A stretch of 64,000 bases of DNA from contig CP129466.1 in NCBI GenBank assembly GCA_030583605.1, positions 2,177,001 through 2,241,000 on the forward strand, given 5' to 3'. A model generated the notes under the pieces. It did not search any database, was not told the DNA's origin, and saw nothing but the letters and a program-made list of their open reading frames with translations. The first letter of the stretch is position 1, and every line of letters begins with the position of its first letter. The stretch is from Gammaproteobacteria bacterium (lineage in GTDB: Bacteria > Pseudomonadota > Gammaproteobacteria > Steroidobacterales > GCA-2729495). The position numbers and the translations under genes are program-made. Positions 49,457 through 60,791 of the stretch are shown here, in pieces.

Positions 49457-50530
49457 TCAGCGTCGCGCAACCAGCCGGTAGCGCAGCTCGGGCGGTACCA
49501 TGCCGGCCGGCAGAGCGACCACGGGCTCCGTCGCGGGTTCGATCAGGGCCCGCAGCCCGAGAGCGGTTTCAAGCTGGGACCGCGTGCCGCGCAGCTCGAG
49601 GTCGAATACCAGTGTATCTCCCGCGATGAAGCCCACCCCGGCCGACTCGACCATGGACAGGTTGCGCAGGAAACCGAGCACGACTCCGTAATCGTCCAGG
49701 CTGCCGATACCGCTCACGGCCAGTCGCAGTTCACTCGCCTGCGCCCCGGCGGGCAGCGCCAGCCGCTGCGAGAGCCGCTCGGCGAGCCCGCGCGGCCCGT
49801 CGGCGATGCCACCGCGCCACTCCAGGCGCTCGTCGCCCGCGAGCAGCGTCCAGCGCACATCGTCCATGCCGGGCGGGAACAGCCGTGCGCGGCCGATCAG
49901 GAGCGCGTCGGCACGGTAGCGCTGCGACGCTCGTTGCAGCGGCTCGGTGAAATCGCCCCACACATCGGCGAAGGCGACCGCCGCAAGCTCCTCCGAGTCG
50001 CGCAGCGGCAGCAGCACCGGCACGCCGCTCGCGGCCGCGGCTTCCTCCAGGCCCCGGCGCAGCTGCGCCGCCGCGGGCGAGTCATTGCCGCCACCCGCCA
50101 GCACATCACGCTCGCCGGCACCATTGTCGTAGGCGAGCCACACCAGCGTGATCGGGCGGTCTTCGCCCCACACCGGCTGTCCGGCGGCATCGAGGCCGGC
50201 GCGCACGGCGGACGGGTCGAAACTGGCCCAGAGCGAACCCGCCCCGTCGCGCCGGTACTGCTGGACCAGGGCCGCCGGATCCCTGAAATGCGCCAGCAAG
50301 GCCGCGTCGCCCGCAGCGCCGGGCCTGCCGCTGACCTTGCCCAGCACCTGACGCAACGCTTGCGCGAAGGCGGCGGCCGTCGCCTCGGGAGACGCATCGG
50401 CAACCGGCACGGTCGCCGCATAGAGATCCGGCACCACGGCGGCGGGCACCGGCACGGCCGCCAGGAACACGAGCGCGAGCAACAGCACCGCCGTACCGCT
50501 ACGATACCGTGCGCCGTTCAGCCGGATCAT
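49457..50530 (-). CDS. DUF2066 secreted protein
   Basis: This 357-aa protein has a signal peptide ([22 protein letters not shown], shown here as the start [12 protein letters not shown]) and a soluble domain beginning [20 protein letters not shown]. The repeated Val/Ala-rich pattern [15 protein letters not shown] is typical of DUF2066. No catalytic motif is evident and the function is unknown. The position divergent to purM and next to hda is conserved in gammaproteobacteria. The start at 50530 lies 22 nt from a minus-strand TATAAT (50558-50553). Confidence 0.85.
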   Translation of the reverse strand: MIRLNGARYRSGTAVLLLALVFLAAVPVPAAVVPDLYAATVPVADASPEATAAAFAQALRQVLGKVSGRPGAAGDAALLAHFRDPAALVQQYRRDGAGSLWASFDPSAVRAGLDAAGQPVWGEDRPITLVWLAYDNGAGERDVLAGGGNDSPAAAQLRRGLEEAAAASGVPVLLPLRDSEELAAVAFADVWGDFTEPLQRASQRYRADALLIGRARLFPPGMDDVRWTLLAGDERLEWRGGIADGPRGLAERLSQRLALPAGAQASELRLAVSGIGSLDDYGVVLGFLRNLSMVESAGVGFIAGDTLVFDLELRGTRSQLETALGLRALIEPATEPVVALPAGMVPPELRYRLVARR

Positions 50531-50551
50531 GCACCTGCCCTCATCGCGCTC

Positions 50552-50560
50552 TATTATAGT
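50552..50560. promoter_or_regulatory. symmetric -10 between DUF2066 and purM
   Basis: TATTATAGT reads as TATTAT (50552-50557) or TATAGT (50555-50560) towards purM and as a perfect TATAAT (50558-50553) towards DUF2066. Both start codons lie at sensible distances, 66 and 22 nt. No -35 consensus is obvious. A PurR-type operator was not recognised. Confidence 0.5.
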
Positions 50561-50623
50561 CGCGCCGTGCCGCCACGCCCGGCAGCGGGCGATTCCCCGC
50601 GAAGCGGCCCGACGAGGAAACCC

Positions 50624-51658
50624 ATGGGACCGGATACGCCACTGACCTACAAGGATGCCGGCGTCGACATCGACGCGGGCGATGCGCTGGTCGAGCGTAT
50701 CAAGCCGTTCGCGCGGCGTACGGCCCGCAAGGGCTTGCTCGGCGGCCTCGGCGGGTTTGGCGGCCTGTTCGAACTGGACCTGGCGCGCTACCCGCAGCCC
50801 GTCCTGGTCGCGGGTACCGATGGCGTCGGCACGAAACTCCGCCTGGCCATCGAGCTGCAGAAGTTCGACACGGTCGGCATCGACCTGGTCGCAATGTGCG
50901 TCAATGACGTCGTGGTACAGGGCGCCGAACCGCTCTTCTTCCTCGACTACTACGCCACCGGGCGGCTCGCGCTCGACCAGGCCGAAGCGGTGATCCGCGG
51001 CATCGCGACGGGTTGCGAACTCGGCGGCTGCGCCCTCCTCGGCGGGGAGACCGCCGAGATGCCGGGCATGTACGCGCCCGGCGACATCGACCTCGCGGGC
51101 TTCGCGGTCGGTGTCGTCAACCGCGACCGCATCATCGACGGCTCCGCGGTCGCCCCGGGTGACGTGCTGCTCGGCCTCGCCTCCTCCGGCCCGCACTCGA
51201 ACGGCTACTCGCTGATCCGCCGCGTGCTCGAGCTGACCCCTGGCGCAGTGGCAAGGCCCTGGGAAGGCGCCACGCTCGGCGAGCGCCTGCTCACGCCGAC
51301 CCGCATCTATGTGAAGTCGCTGCTGCGACTGATCGCCGCCGGCGAAGTGCACGCGCTCGCGCATATCACGGGCGGCGGACTGCCGGGCAACGTCGAGCGG
51401 GTCCTGTCGGCCAGTACCAACGCGCACATCGACCCGGCGAGCTGGCACCGGCCGGCGATATTCGACTGGCTGCAACAGGCCGGCCGGATCGATGACGCCG
51501 AGATGCACCGTACCTTCAACTGCGGTATCGGCATGGTGGTGGTGCTGCCGCGTGCCGCCACGGAACGCGCCATGGCGGTCCTGCGCGAAGCCGGCGAGAC
51601 CGTACAGGTGATCGGCGAAGTGCGTGCCGGCACCGGCCGGGTTCACATCGGCTCATGA
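50624..51658 (+). CDS. purM: phosphoribosylformylglycinamidine cyclo-ligase
   Basis: PurM (344 aa; AIR synthetase) closes the imidazole ring in purine synthesis. Motifs are [43 protein letters not shown] and [17 protein letters not shown], all characteristic. The ATG at 50624 follows GAGGA. Its stop overlaps the purN start (ATGA at 51655-51658), the standard purMN operon. Confidence 0.97.
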   Translation: MGPDTPLTYKDAGVDIDAGDALVERIKPFARRTARKGLLGGLGGFGGLFELDLARYPQPVLVAGTDGVGTKLRLAIELQKFDTVGIDLVAMCVNDVVVQGAEPLFFLDYYATGRLALDQAEAVIRGIATGCELGGCALLGGETAEMPGMYAPGDIDLAGFAVGVVNRDRIIDGSAVAPGDVLLGLASSGPHSNGYSLIRRVLELTPGAVARPWEGATLGERLLTPTRIYVKSLLRLIAAGEVHALAHITGGGLPGNVERVLSASTNAHIDPASWHRPAIFDWLQQAGRIDDAEMHRTFNCGIGMVVVLPRAATERAMAVLREAGETVQVIGEVRAGTGRVHIGS

Positions 51659-52326
51659 CGACTGCAGGCGCCGCGCGCCCGCGGGTGGCCGTACTCGTCT
51701 CCGGCAACGGCTCGAACCTGCAGGCGATCATCGACCGCTGCACCGGCCCGCAGGGATCGATCGAACTCGCGGCTGTCATCAGCGACCGCCCGGAAGTCTT
51801 CGCGCTCGAACGCGCCCGGCAGGCGGGCGTCGCGGGCGTGACGGTGGACTACCGGGCCACCGGCGACCGCGAAGCGTTCGCGCGCAGTCTCGCCGCAGAA
51901 CTCGACCGGCTGCGGCCGGATTTCATCGTGCTCGCCGGTTTCATGCGCATCCTGCCCGCCACGCTGGTCGACCGCTATCGGGGACGCATGCTGAACGTGC
52001 ACCCGTCACTGCTGCCGAAGTACCCCGGCCTCGACACCTATCGCCGTGTCCTGGCGGCCGGCGACCCGTGGCACGGCACAACCGTGCACTTCGTCACCGC
52101 GGACCTCGATGCGGGCCCGGCAATCGTCCAGTACCGGCTGCGCGTCCGCCCCGGCGACACGGCGCAATCCCTGCGCGAGCGCGTGCAGGCCGGCGAGCAC
52201 CAGATCTACCCGCAGGCGGTCGGGTGGATCGCCACCGGCCGGGTGACGCTGCGCGAGCACACCGTCTTCATGGATGGCGCAGCGCGCGCGGCGCCCGTAA
52301 TCGTCGACGAGCGGTCGCCCGACTGA
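51655..52326 (+). CDS. purN: phosphoribosylglycinamide formyltransferase
   Basis: PurN (223 aa; GART) transfers a formyl group from 10-formyl-THF to glycinamide ribonucleotide. [15 protein letters not shown] opens the Rossmann fold. [20 protein letters not shown] and [16 protein letters not shown] carry the active-site Asn and His, and the catalytic Asp is in VTADLDAGP. It is translated with purM through overlapping codons. dcd is convergent, 91 bp away. Confidence 0.96.
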   Translation: MTTAGAARPRVAVLVSGNGSNLQAIIDRCTGPQGSIELAAVISDRPEVFALERARQAGVAGVTVDYRATGDREAFARSLAAELDRLRPDFIVLAGFMRILPATLVDRYRGRMLNVHPSLLPKYPGLDTYRRVLAAGDPWHGTTVHFVTADLDAGPAIVQYRLRVRPGDTAQSLRERVQAGEHQIYPQAVGWIATGRVTLREHTVFMDGAARAAPVIVDERSPD

Positions 52327-52417
52327 GCGCCGGGCGGCCGGGGACCGCGCAACGAAGCCGGCGGGCTACGCAGCGGTTTGCATCAACCTGCTCACGGCTG
52401 CCGCGCGCCCGGAGGAC

Positions 52418-52984
52418 TCAGGTGCGTGGCAGGGTGACCCCGCGCTGGCCCTGGTACTTGCCGCCGCGATCCTTGTAGGAAACCTCGCAGGGCTCGTCGG
52501 ACTCGAAGAAGATCATCTGCGCCACGCCCTCGTTGGCGTAGATCCTGGCCGGCAGCGGCGTGGTGTTGGAGAACTCGAGCGTCACGTGGCCCTCCCATTC
52601 CGGTTCGAGCGGCGTGACGTTGACGATGATGCCGCAGCGGGCGTACGTGGATTTGCCGAGGCAGATGGTCAGCACGTTGCGGGGAATGCGGAAGTACTCG
52701 ACGGTCGCAGCCAGCGCGAAGGAGTTCGGCGGAATGATGCAGACATCCCCTTCCATGTCCACGAAGCTCGACTTGTCGAACGCCTTCGGGTCCACGATCG
52801 TGGAATTGATGTTGGTGAAGACCTTGAACTGCGCTCCGCAGCGCACGTCGTAGCCGTAGCTCGACGTGCCGTAGGAGATCAGCCGGGCGCCGCGCGCCTC
52901 ACGGACCTGGCCCGGCTCGTAGGGCTCGATCATGCGGTACTGCTCCGCCATGCGGCGTATCCAGCGGTCCGACTTGATGGTCAC
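52418..52984 (-). CDS. dcd: dCTP deaminase
   Basis: Dcd (188 aa) deaminates dCTP to dUTP, supplying thymidylate synthesis. [34 protein letters not shown] and [19 protein letters not shown] are family motifs, the last containing the catalytic Glu. The start overlaps the apbC stop (ATGA at 52981-52984), so the two are coupled. Confidence 0.97.
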   Translation of the reverse strand: MTIKSDRWIRRMAEQYRMIEPYEPGQVREARGARLISYGTSSYGYDVRCGAQFKVFTNINSTIVDPKAFDKSSFVDMEGDVCIIPPNSFALAATVEYFRIPRNVLTICLGKSTYARCGIIVNVTPLEPEWEGHVTLEFSNTTPLPARIYANEGVAQMIFFESDEPCEVSYKDRGGKYQGQRGVTLPRT

Positions 52985-54078
52985 TTGCGGTCCTCGACCA
53001 CGATCTTCGGGAACTTGTGCTTCTGGTCCTTCGGCCGGCGGGCGAGCTCGGCGGCCACCCGGCGCGCAATCTCACGGTAGCGCAGCGCGACAGCACCTTC
53101 GGGATCAGCCGCGACCGGCGGGTTGCCGAGGTCTGTCTGCGAACGGATCAGCGCATTGAGCGGCACCTGGCCGAGCAGCGGCACCCCGCAGGCCGCGGCG
53201 AGATCCGCGCCGCCGCCTTCGCCGAAGAACGCCTCCTCGTGGCCACATTTCGGGCACAGGAAGGAACTCATGTTCTCGATCACGCCGAGCACGGCGACGC
53301 CGACCTTGTTGAACATCTCGAGCCCGCGGCGCGCCACCTGGGTGGCCACCGGCTGCGGGGTCGTGACGATGACGACGCCGGCGAGCGGAACCTTCTGGCT
53401 CAGCGTCAACTGTGTGTCACCGGTGCCGGGTGGCAGATCCGCGACCAGGAAGTCGAGATCGCCCCAGCGGGTCTGCAAGGCAATCTGGGTGACAGCCTGG
53501 GTCACCATCGGGCCACGCCAGATCAGCGGCGTCGTCTCCGGCACCAGGAAACCGATCGACATGACCTCCAGGCCATGCGCGCGCAGCGGCTCGAAGGTCT
53601 TGCCGTCCTGGCTCTCGGGCTGGCCACCCGACAGGCCGAGCATGCTGGGCTGGCTCGGGCCATAGACGTCTGCATCCAGGATGCCGACCCGCGCTCCCTC
53701 CCGCGCCAGCGCCAGGGCCAGGTTCACCGCCGTCGTGGACTTGCCGACGCCGCCCTTGCCGGATGCAACCGCAATGACGTTGCGCACACCGGCCAGCGGC
53801 GCGAGATTGCCCTGCGGAGCGCGCGGCGCGACCGACCAGCCGACCTCGACACTGACCGAGCGGGCCCCCGTCGCCTGACGCACCGCCTCGGCCACATCGC
53901 GCTCGAGACCCGGCTTGAGTCCGGCCGCCGGGAACCCCAGCGTGATACGCAGGGTGACCGCATCCCCGGCCACGGCGGATTCGAGCACGGCCCCACTGTC
54001 CCCGAGCGTACGGCCGGTTCCGGCGAGGGCAACAAGGGCGGCGGCCCGTTCGATGGCGGGAACCGTAAGGTCAGGCAT
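52981..54078 (-). CDS. apbC: iron-sulfur cluster carrier ATPase ApbC/Mrp
   Basis: This 365-aa protein has an N-terminal MIP18-like domain (about residues 1-90) and a P-loop ATPase domain with the deviant Walker [31 protein letters not shown] and the cluster-binding C-x2-C in LCPKCGHEE follow. It assembles and transfers Fe-S clusters. In Pseudomonas and E. coli it lies next to metG; here metG is about 7 kb away, with the kinase-PilT block and the propeller gene in between. Confidence 0.94.
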   Translation of the reverse strand: MPDLTVPAIERAAALVALAGTGRTLGDSGAVLESAVAGDAVTLRITLGFPAAGLKPGLERDVAEAVRQATGARSVSVEVGWSVAPRAPQGNLAPLAGVRNVIAVASGKGGVGKSTTAVNLALALAREGARVGILDADVYGPSQPSMLGLSGGQPESQDGKTFEPLRAHGLEVMSIGFLVPETTPLIWRGPMVTQAVTQIALQTRWGDLDFLVADLPPGTGDTQLTLSQKVPLAGVVIVTTPQPVATQVARRGLEMFNKVGVAVLGVIENMSSFLCPKCGHEEAFFGEGGGADLAAACGVPLLGQVPLNALIRSQTDLGNPPVAADPEGAVALRYREIARRVAAELARRPKDQKHKFPKIVVEDRK

Positions 54079-54186
54079 GATTCGTGACGTTGTTAACAGT
54101 ATGCGGATGCGGCCAGGCGCCACATTGTAGCCGAACGGAGAGGAGCAGCCGGCCGGGACATCTGCGTCTGGCCGGCCGCCGGCGTA

Positions 54187-54195
54187 TGGCATAAT
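54187..54195 (+). promoter_or_regulatory. candidate extended -10 for the kinase operon
   Basis: TGG followed by CATAAT (54190-54195) resembles an extended -10, giving a start about 100 nt before the kinase ATG in the divergent apbC spacer. No convincing -35 is present. Confidence 0.35.
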
Positions 54196-54303
54196 CGCTG
54201 GGCGCGCGTGTGGGCCCGGCGTATCCTCGTTGACATAACCACCGGCGGTCGGTTGCCGTCGGTTTCGCGATGCTCGGATCGGGCGGAACTGTCTGCTGGG
54301 GCA

Positions 54304-56685
<2,382 letters not shown>

Positions 56686-56701
56686 GTCCTCCGGCACCGT
56701 C

Positions 56702-57793
56702 ATGCCACGCATCGACGCATTCCTAAAGCTCGGCCTCGCCCAGGGCTGCTCCGACGTGCACCTCGCGGTTGGCGTACCGCCCATGCTGCGCCTGCATGGC
56801 GACCTCATGCCCATCAAGTTCCGCGACCTCGGTGCGGCGGAGCTCGAGAGCTACGTCAGCGAGATCCTCACGCCGGGTCAGAAGGAGCGCTTCGGCAGCG
56901 GGCGCGACGTGGACTTTTCCTATGTCTCGGAAGACGGCGGGCGCTTCCGCGTCAACGTGTTCCGCAAGGAGACCGGCGTCGGCGCCACCTTCCGCTTCAT
57001 TCCGGGCGATATCCCGCGGCTGGAGAAGCTGCATCTGCCGAAGATCGTGCAAACGCTGTGCGATCACCACCAGGGCATGATCCTGGTCACCGGCTCCACC
57101 GGCACGGGCAAGTCGACCACGCTCGCGGCAATGATCGACCACCTGAACGCGACCAAGAGCCTCAACATCATCAGCCTCGAAGACCCGATCGAGTTCGTCC
57201 ACCGCAGCAAGCGTTCGCAGGTCGTGCAGCGTGAACTCGGCACCCATCTGCCGAGTTTCGCCGAGGGCATTCGCGCTGCGCTGCGCGAAGATCCCGATGT
57301 CATCCTGGTCGGCGAAATGCGCGACGCCGAGACGATCTCCATGGCGATGACCGCCGCCGAGACCGGCCACCTCGTCCTCGGCACCCTGCACACGACCGGC
57401 GCCGTCAAGACCATCGACCGGGTCATCGACGCGCTGCCAGGGGAAATGCGCGAACAGACCAAGAGCTTCCTCTCGCAGAGCCTGCTGGCGGTCATTACCC
57501 AGACACTGGTCAAGACGCCGGACGGGCGTGGCCGCCGCGCGGTGGTCGAGATCATGGCGATGACCCGTGCGATCGCCAAGCTGATCATGACCGACCAGAC
57601 GCACCAGCTGCCCTCGCAGCTGCAGATGGGTCGCGACCTGGGCATGCAGCTCATGGACCAGGCACTGCTCGAGGCGATCCAGCGCAAGGAGGTCGACCCC
57701 GACGACGCCTTCCGCTACGCCTCCGACAAGGCGCTCTTCACCCGTTTCGTCACGGACACCGGCGTACTGCCGAAGATCGATGTCGCAGGCTGA
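56702..57793 (+). CDS. PilT/PilU-family pilus retraction ATPase (first copy)
   Basis: This 363-aa hexameric secretion-type ATPase has an N-terminal PAS-like domain (SDVHLAVGVPPMLRLHG). Walker A is GSTGTGKST (from residue 131), the Asp box is EDPIEFVH, Walker B is EDPDVILVGEMRD, and the His box is GHLVLGTLHTTGA. The C-terminal AIAKLIM segment stands where PilT has AIRNLIR, and the tail resembles PilU. It should power disassembly of type IV pili. It lies 16 bp after the kinase gene and overlaps the second copy by 14 bp. No pilin, yggS or other pil genes are in this window. Confidence 0.92.
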   Translation: MPRIDAFLKLGLAQGCSDVHLAVGVPPMLRLHGDLMPIKFRDLGAAELESYVSEILTPGQKERFGSGRDVDFSYVSEDGGRFRVNVFRKETGVGATFRFIPGDIPRLEKLHLPKIVQTLCDHHQGMILVTGSTGTGKSTTLAAMIDHLNATKSLNIISLEDPIEFVHRSKRSQVVQRELGTHLPSFAEGIRAALREDPDVILVGEMRDAETISMAMTAAETGHLVLGTLHTTGAVKTIDRVIDALPGEMREQTKSFLSQSLLAVITQTLVKTPDGRGRRAVVEIMAMTRAIAKLIMTDQTHQLPSQLQMGRDLGMQLMDQALLEAIQRKEVDPDDAFRYASDKALFTRFVTDTGVLPKIDVAG

Positions 57794-58880
57794 CACCAGC
57801 ACCAGCAGGACCGCGGCGGGTAACGCCATCGACGAGTACCTGAAGCGCGTCGCCGGCCAGCGCGGCTCCGACCTGCACTTCATCGCCGGCCAGCCACCCC
57901 GCATGCGCCTCTACGGAGAACTGCAGGCGCTCGAGAACGAACCACTCGCCCAGGCACGTGCCGAGGAGATGCTGCTGCCGATCATGTCGGCCGCTGCCCG
58001 GGCGGACTTCGAGAAACGCGACTCGACCGATTTCGCCTACGCGGTCAGCGGCATCGCCCGGTTCCGGGTCAATGTGTTCCGCCACCTCGGCGGCATGGGT
58101 GCCGTCTTCCGCTCCATCCCGTCGCAGGCGAAGACGCTGAAGGAGCTCGACCTGCCCTCGGTGCTGACGAGCCTGGCGCGCCAGCCGCAGGGCATGATCC
58201 TCGTCACCGGCAAGACCGGTTCGGGCAAATCCACCACGCTCGCGGCCATCATCGACGAGATCAACAACCGCATCCCGGGGCACATCATCACCATCGAAGA
58301 CCCGATCGAGTTCGTGCACGCCCGCAAGAAGTGCCTGATCAGCCAGCGCGAGGTTGGCCACCATACGCCGAGCTTCGCCGCCGCACTCACCTCGGCCCTG
58401 CGCGAGGACCCCGACGTCATCCTCGTCGGCGAAATGCGCGACCTCGAGACCATCAGTATCGCGGTGACCGCAGCCGAGATGGGTATTCTCGTGATGGGCA
58501 CCCTGCACACCAACGGTGCAGCGCAGACCGTGGACCGCATCGTGAATTCCTTCCCGACCGACAAGCAGTCGCACGTGCGCACCATGCTGTCCACGTCGCT
58601 GCGTGGCGTGATTTCCCAGCAACTCGTGCCGCGCAAGGGCGAGCCGGGCCTGGTCGCCGCGCTGGAAATCATGGTCAACACGCCCGCCGTGGCGAATCTC
58701 ATCCGCCAGGGCAAACTCGACCAGCTCGAGAACGCCATGCAGGGCGGCCGCCAGGCCGGCATGAAGACCATGGACAGCTCACTGCGCGAACTCTTCGACA
58801 AGGGAATCGCCAGCGGCCGTGCCGCCTACGACGCCGCGCTCGACAAGAAGAAGTTCGAGGAGATCAAGGACCTCAACTGA
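57780..58880 (+). CDS. PilT/PilU-family pilus retraction ATPase (second copy)
   Basis: This 366-aa paralogue of the preceding gene has SDLHFIAGQPPRMRLYG at the N-terminus. Walker A is GKTGSGKST (from residue 144), followed by EDPIEFVH, REDPDVILVGEMRD and GTLHTNGA. The retraction segment reads AVANLIRQGKLDQL and the tail is Lys/Asp-rich (DKKKFEEIKDLN). The pair differs enough that it is not a recent duplication. Such pairs often act as a main motor and an accessory motor. No promoter is seen between them, so all three genes are probably one operon. Confidence 0.92.
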   Translation: MSQADTSTSRTAAGNAIDEYLKRVAGQRGSDLHFIAGQPPRMRLYGELQALENEPLAQARAEEMLLPIMSAAARADFEKRDSTDFAYAVSGIARFRVNVFRHLGGMGAVFRSIPSQAKTLKELDLPSVLTSLARQPQGMILVTGKTGSGKSTTLAAIIDEINNRIPGHIITIEDPIEFVHARKKCLISQREVGHHTPSFAAALTSALREDPDVILVGEMRDLETISIAVTAAEMGILVMGTLHTNGAAQTVDRIVNSFPTDKQSHVRTMLSTSLRGVISQQLVPRKGEPGLVAALEIMVNTPAVANLIRQGKLDQLENAMQGGRQAGMKTMDSSLRELFDKGIASGRAAYDAALDKKKFEEIKDLN

Positions 58881-59514
58881 TCGCGACGCTGTCTGCGGCG
58901 CGGCCTTGTTTCCCCGGTTCCGCTTTGCCTCGTCCGGTGCAAAAAGCAGGTTCTTCTCCCACCGGCGGACGCCGGACTCTGCCCGTCCCGGGCCTCGCCG
59001 CCGGCTGGCCCTGCGGGTGCCCTCGCAGGCGTGCTCGCTGCGGAGTGCGCGCCACTCGACATCCTTGATCTCGTGGGCGCGCAGCAGCGGCATCCCTGCC
59101 GCTGCCTCTGCGAGCTTAGCCTTGCTCGCCACGCCTGCTCGGCCAGCCGCCTGATGGGCTCAGCCCGGTGACGGGCCGAGTCGCGGCTCTCAGGCCATCG
59201 CATCCGCACTGCAGTCGTCGCCTGAGACCACGCGTGTCGTTACGCCGAGGAAGCGGTGGTTGCGGCTCCGGCGCGGGCATGTGTGGAGCCGGCTGCCAGG
59301 AGGGCAGCAGCCGGCGTAACCCATAGCGACGAGCACATGGACGTGCGAGGAGCGGCACGCGCCGGAGCCGTGACCACCGCACCCTCGACTGAGGATCCAC
59401 GACATTCCCGCAGACCGGCGATGACCTTTTTTTCCCGGATCCCGGCGCTCCGGCGGGTCAGGCCTCCGGCCGCTGGTGGGGACTGCGCCCGCACAGAGGG
59501 CAGACCAGTCTTCA
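58881..59514. other. 634-bp convergent intergenic region
   Basis: This is the longest non-coding stretch of the window, between convergent genes. Open frames in it are short, lack ribosome sites and resemble nothing known, so no gene is called. It holds a 170-bp nested inverted repeat (59235-59404, listed separately) and a run of seven T residues (59428-59434) beyond it that could terminate plus-strand transcripts from the pilT side. A decayed gene or mobile-element remnant cannot be excluded. Confidence 0.6.
59235..59404. repeat. 170-bp nested imperfect inverted repeat
   Basis: The outer arms contain 59253-59275 and 59358-59380, which match as inverted repeats at 21 of 23 positions. Weaker matches extend outward (59244-59250 with 59383-59389, and TGTCGT 59235-59240 with ACGACA 59399-59404). 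Inside lies a perfect 9-bp stem GCCGGCTGC (59288-59296) with GCAGCCGGC (59307-59315). The shape suits a miniature inverted-repeat element or a large structured RNA or terminator. No clear target-site duplication was found. Confidence 0.7.
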
Positions 59515-60579
59515 CTATTTGCGCGGCCCGAGATCGAGCGGCGTCACGTCCATGACGTGCACGTAGTTGTCACTCATGAACCGCTTGCCCATGCTGCGCG
59601 CAAACGCGAGCTTGGTGCCGTCCGGCGAGAACGACGGGAAGCCGTCGAAGCTGTCGTTCCAGGTGAGCCGCTCCGGCGGCTGCTCCGGGTTCTGCATGTC
59701 GTAGAGGAAGATCTCCCAGTTGTTGTTCTCGATGACGCGCACGACGGCGAAATGCCGCCCGTCGGGCGCCGGATAGCTGCTCCAGTTCATGCTGGTGTTC
59801 GGCGGCGTGCGCGCGGTGAGCTCCGAGCCATCGTGCTTGATCGTGAATACCGTCATGGGCGTCGGCCGGATCTTGCCGAAGTCCTCGTAGCGCCACGCGC
59901 GGAACATCACCGTCTCGCTGTCGGGCATGTACATGGGACGGCCCTCGTCCCAATCCTTCGTGTTCGTGACCCGCTGTTCGCCCGTGCCGTCGGCGCGCAT
60001 GCGCCAGAGGTCCATGTTGCCGTCGGTCTGGCGACCGAAGACGATCCACTTGCCGTCCGGGGACACGGATATCTCCGCGTCGTAGATCGTGTTGCGGGTC
60101 AGCCGCTGCACGTTGCCACCGTCGATGTCCGCCTTGTACAGCTCGGCGCCCATCGGGTAGTCGCGCGGGTCGGACCAGTTGCCGACCGGCATCTCCATGT
60201 TGTCCCGGGTCGAGGTAAACACGAGCTGCTTCATGCCAGGGAAAAAGTACGAACAGCCGTCCTGTCCCTTCGAGTTGATGCGCCGCAGGTCCTTGCCGCG
60301 ATCGGTAAAGGTCCAGGTCAGCGCGCCACCGGCCGCCCCCGGCTTCGCCGGGATCGCATCGGGATCCTGCACCTGCGCGATCAAGGTCGTGTTGTCCGTC
60401 CCGAAGTACGGCTCGGCCGCCGACGGGATGTTGGGCACCTTCCACACCGTGAGCTGGCGCGGGCCTTCCCTGGCAGTAACGACATCGTCGGCCTTCACTG
60501 TGCCGCACACCGCCATGACCGTGACCGTGACCGTGACCGGCAACAGCCTGCGCCACGTCCGAACTGCCTTGCAACCCAT
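59515..60579 (-). CDS. secreted TolB-like (PD40) beta-propeller protein
   Basis: This 354-aa protein starts at 60579, where GGGAGG lies 7 nt upstream; longer in-frame starts are ignored. A signal peptide (RLLPVTVTVTVMAVCGTVKA) directs it to the periplasm. The mature part has repeated PD40/WD40-like blades: SVSPDGKWIVFGRQ, YPAPDGRHFAVVRV and SFSPDGTKLAFARS. It lacks the N-terminal domain of TolB, and no other Tol-Pal gene is nearby, so it is not TolB itself. A binding or scaffold role is possible but unproven. Confidence 0.85.
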   Translation of the reverse strand: MGCKAVRTWRRLLPVTVTVTVMAVCGTVKADDVVTAREGPRQLTVWKVPNIPSAAEPYFGTDNTTLIAQVQDPDAIPAKPGAAGGALTWTFTDRGKDLRRINSKGQDGCSYFFPGMKQLVFTSTRDNMEMPVGNWSDPRDYPMGAELYKADIDGGNVQRLTRNTIYDAEISVSPDGKWIVFGRQTDGNMDLWRMRADGTGEQRVTNTKDWDEGRPMYMPDSETVMFRAWRYEDFGKIRPTPMTVFTIKHDGSELTARTPPNTSMNWSSYPAPDGRHFAVVRVIENNNWEIFLYDMQNPEQPPERLTWNDSFDGFPSFSPDGTKLAFARSMGKRFMSDNYVHVMDVTPLDLGPRK

Positions 60580-60616
60580 ACGTTCCCTCCCCAGGGCAAC
60601 GAGTACCAACGGCGCT

Positions 60617-60645
60617 ATTGCGCGCCCGCGCGGGGACCGTGTCAA
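60617..60645 (-). promoter_or_regulatory. candidate promoter of the propeller gene
   Basis: A perfect TTGACA on the minus strand (60645-60640) is followed after 17 nt by CGCAAT (60622-60617), a 3/6 match. A start near 60610 would give a leader of about 30 nt containing the strong GGGAGG site. Confidence 0.35.
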
Positions 60646-60791
60646 TGGCTGGCCAGCCGCTGCGGCGCCAGGGCCCTGCGCACCCGTGACGTTGCGGCCT
60701 CCGGCCGTGCGTGAAGCGCAGCCCACAAGCGCTTGCCATGATTTTGCTAGCATAGGCCGTTCCGCGCGATCGCCAGCATCTACCGCATCCC

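Noticed and set aside
54208..54303. Longer N-terminus for the HEAT-kinase protein
   Set aside because: The 32 added residues are not HEAT-like, and an upstream -10 candidate lies close to that ATG.
58779..59132. Short frames on both strands just after the second pilT gene
   Set aside because: No ribosome site, no known motif and Arg/Ala-rich composition expected by chance in GC-rich DNA.
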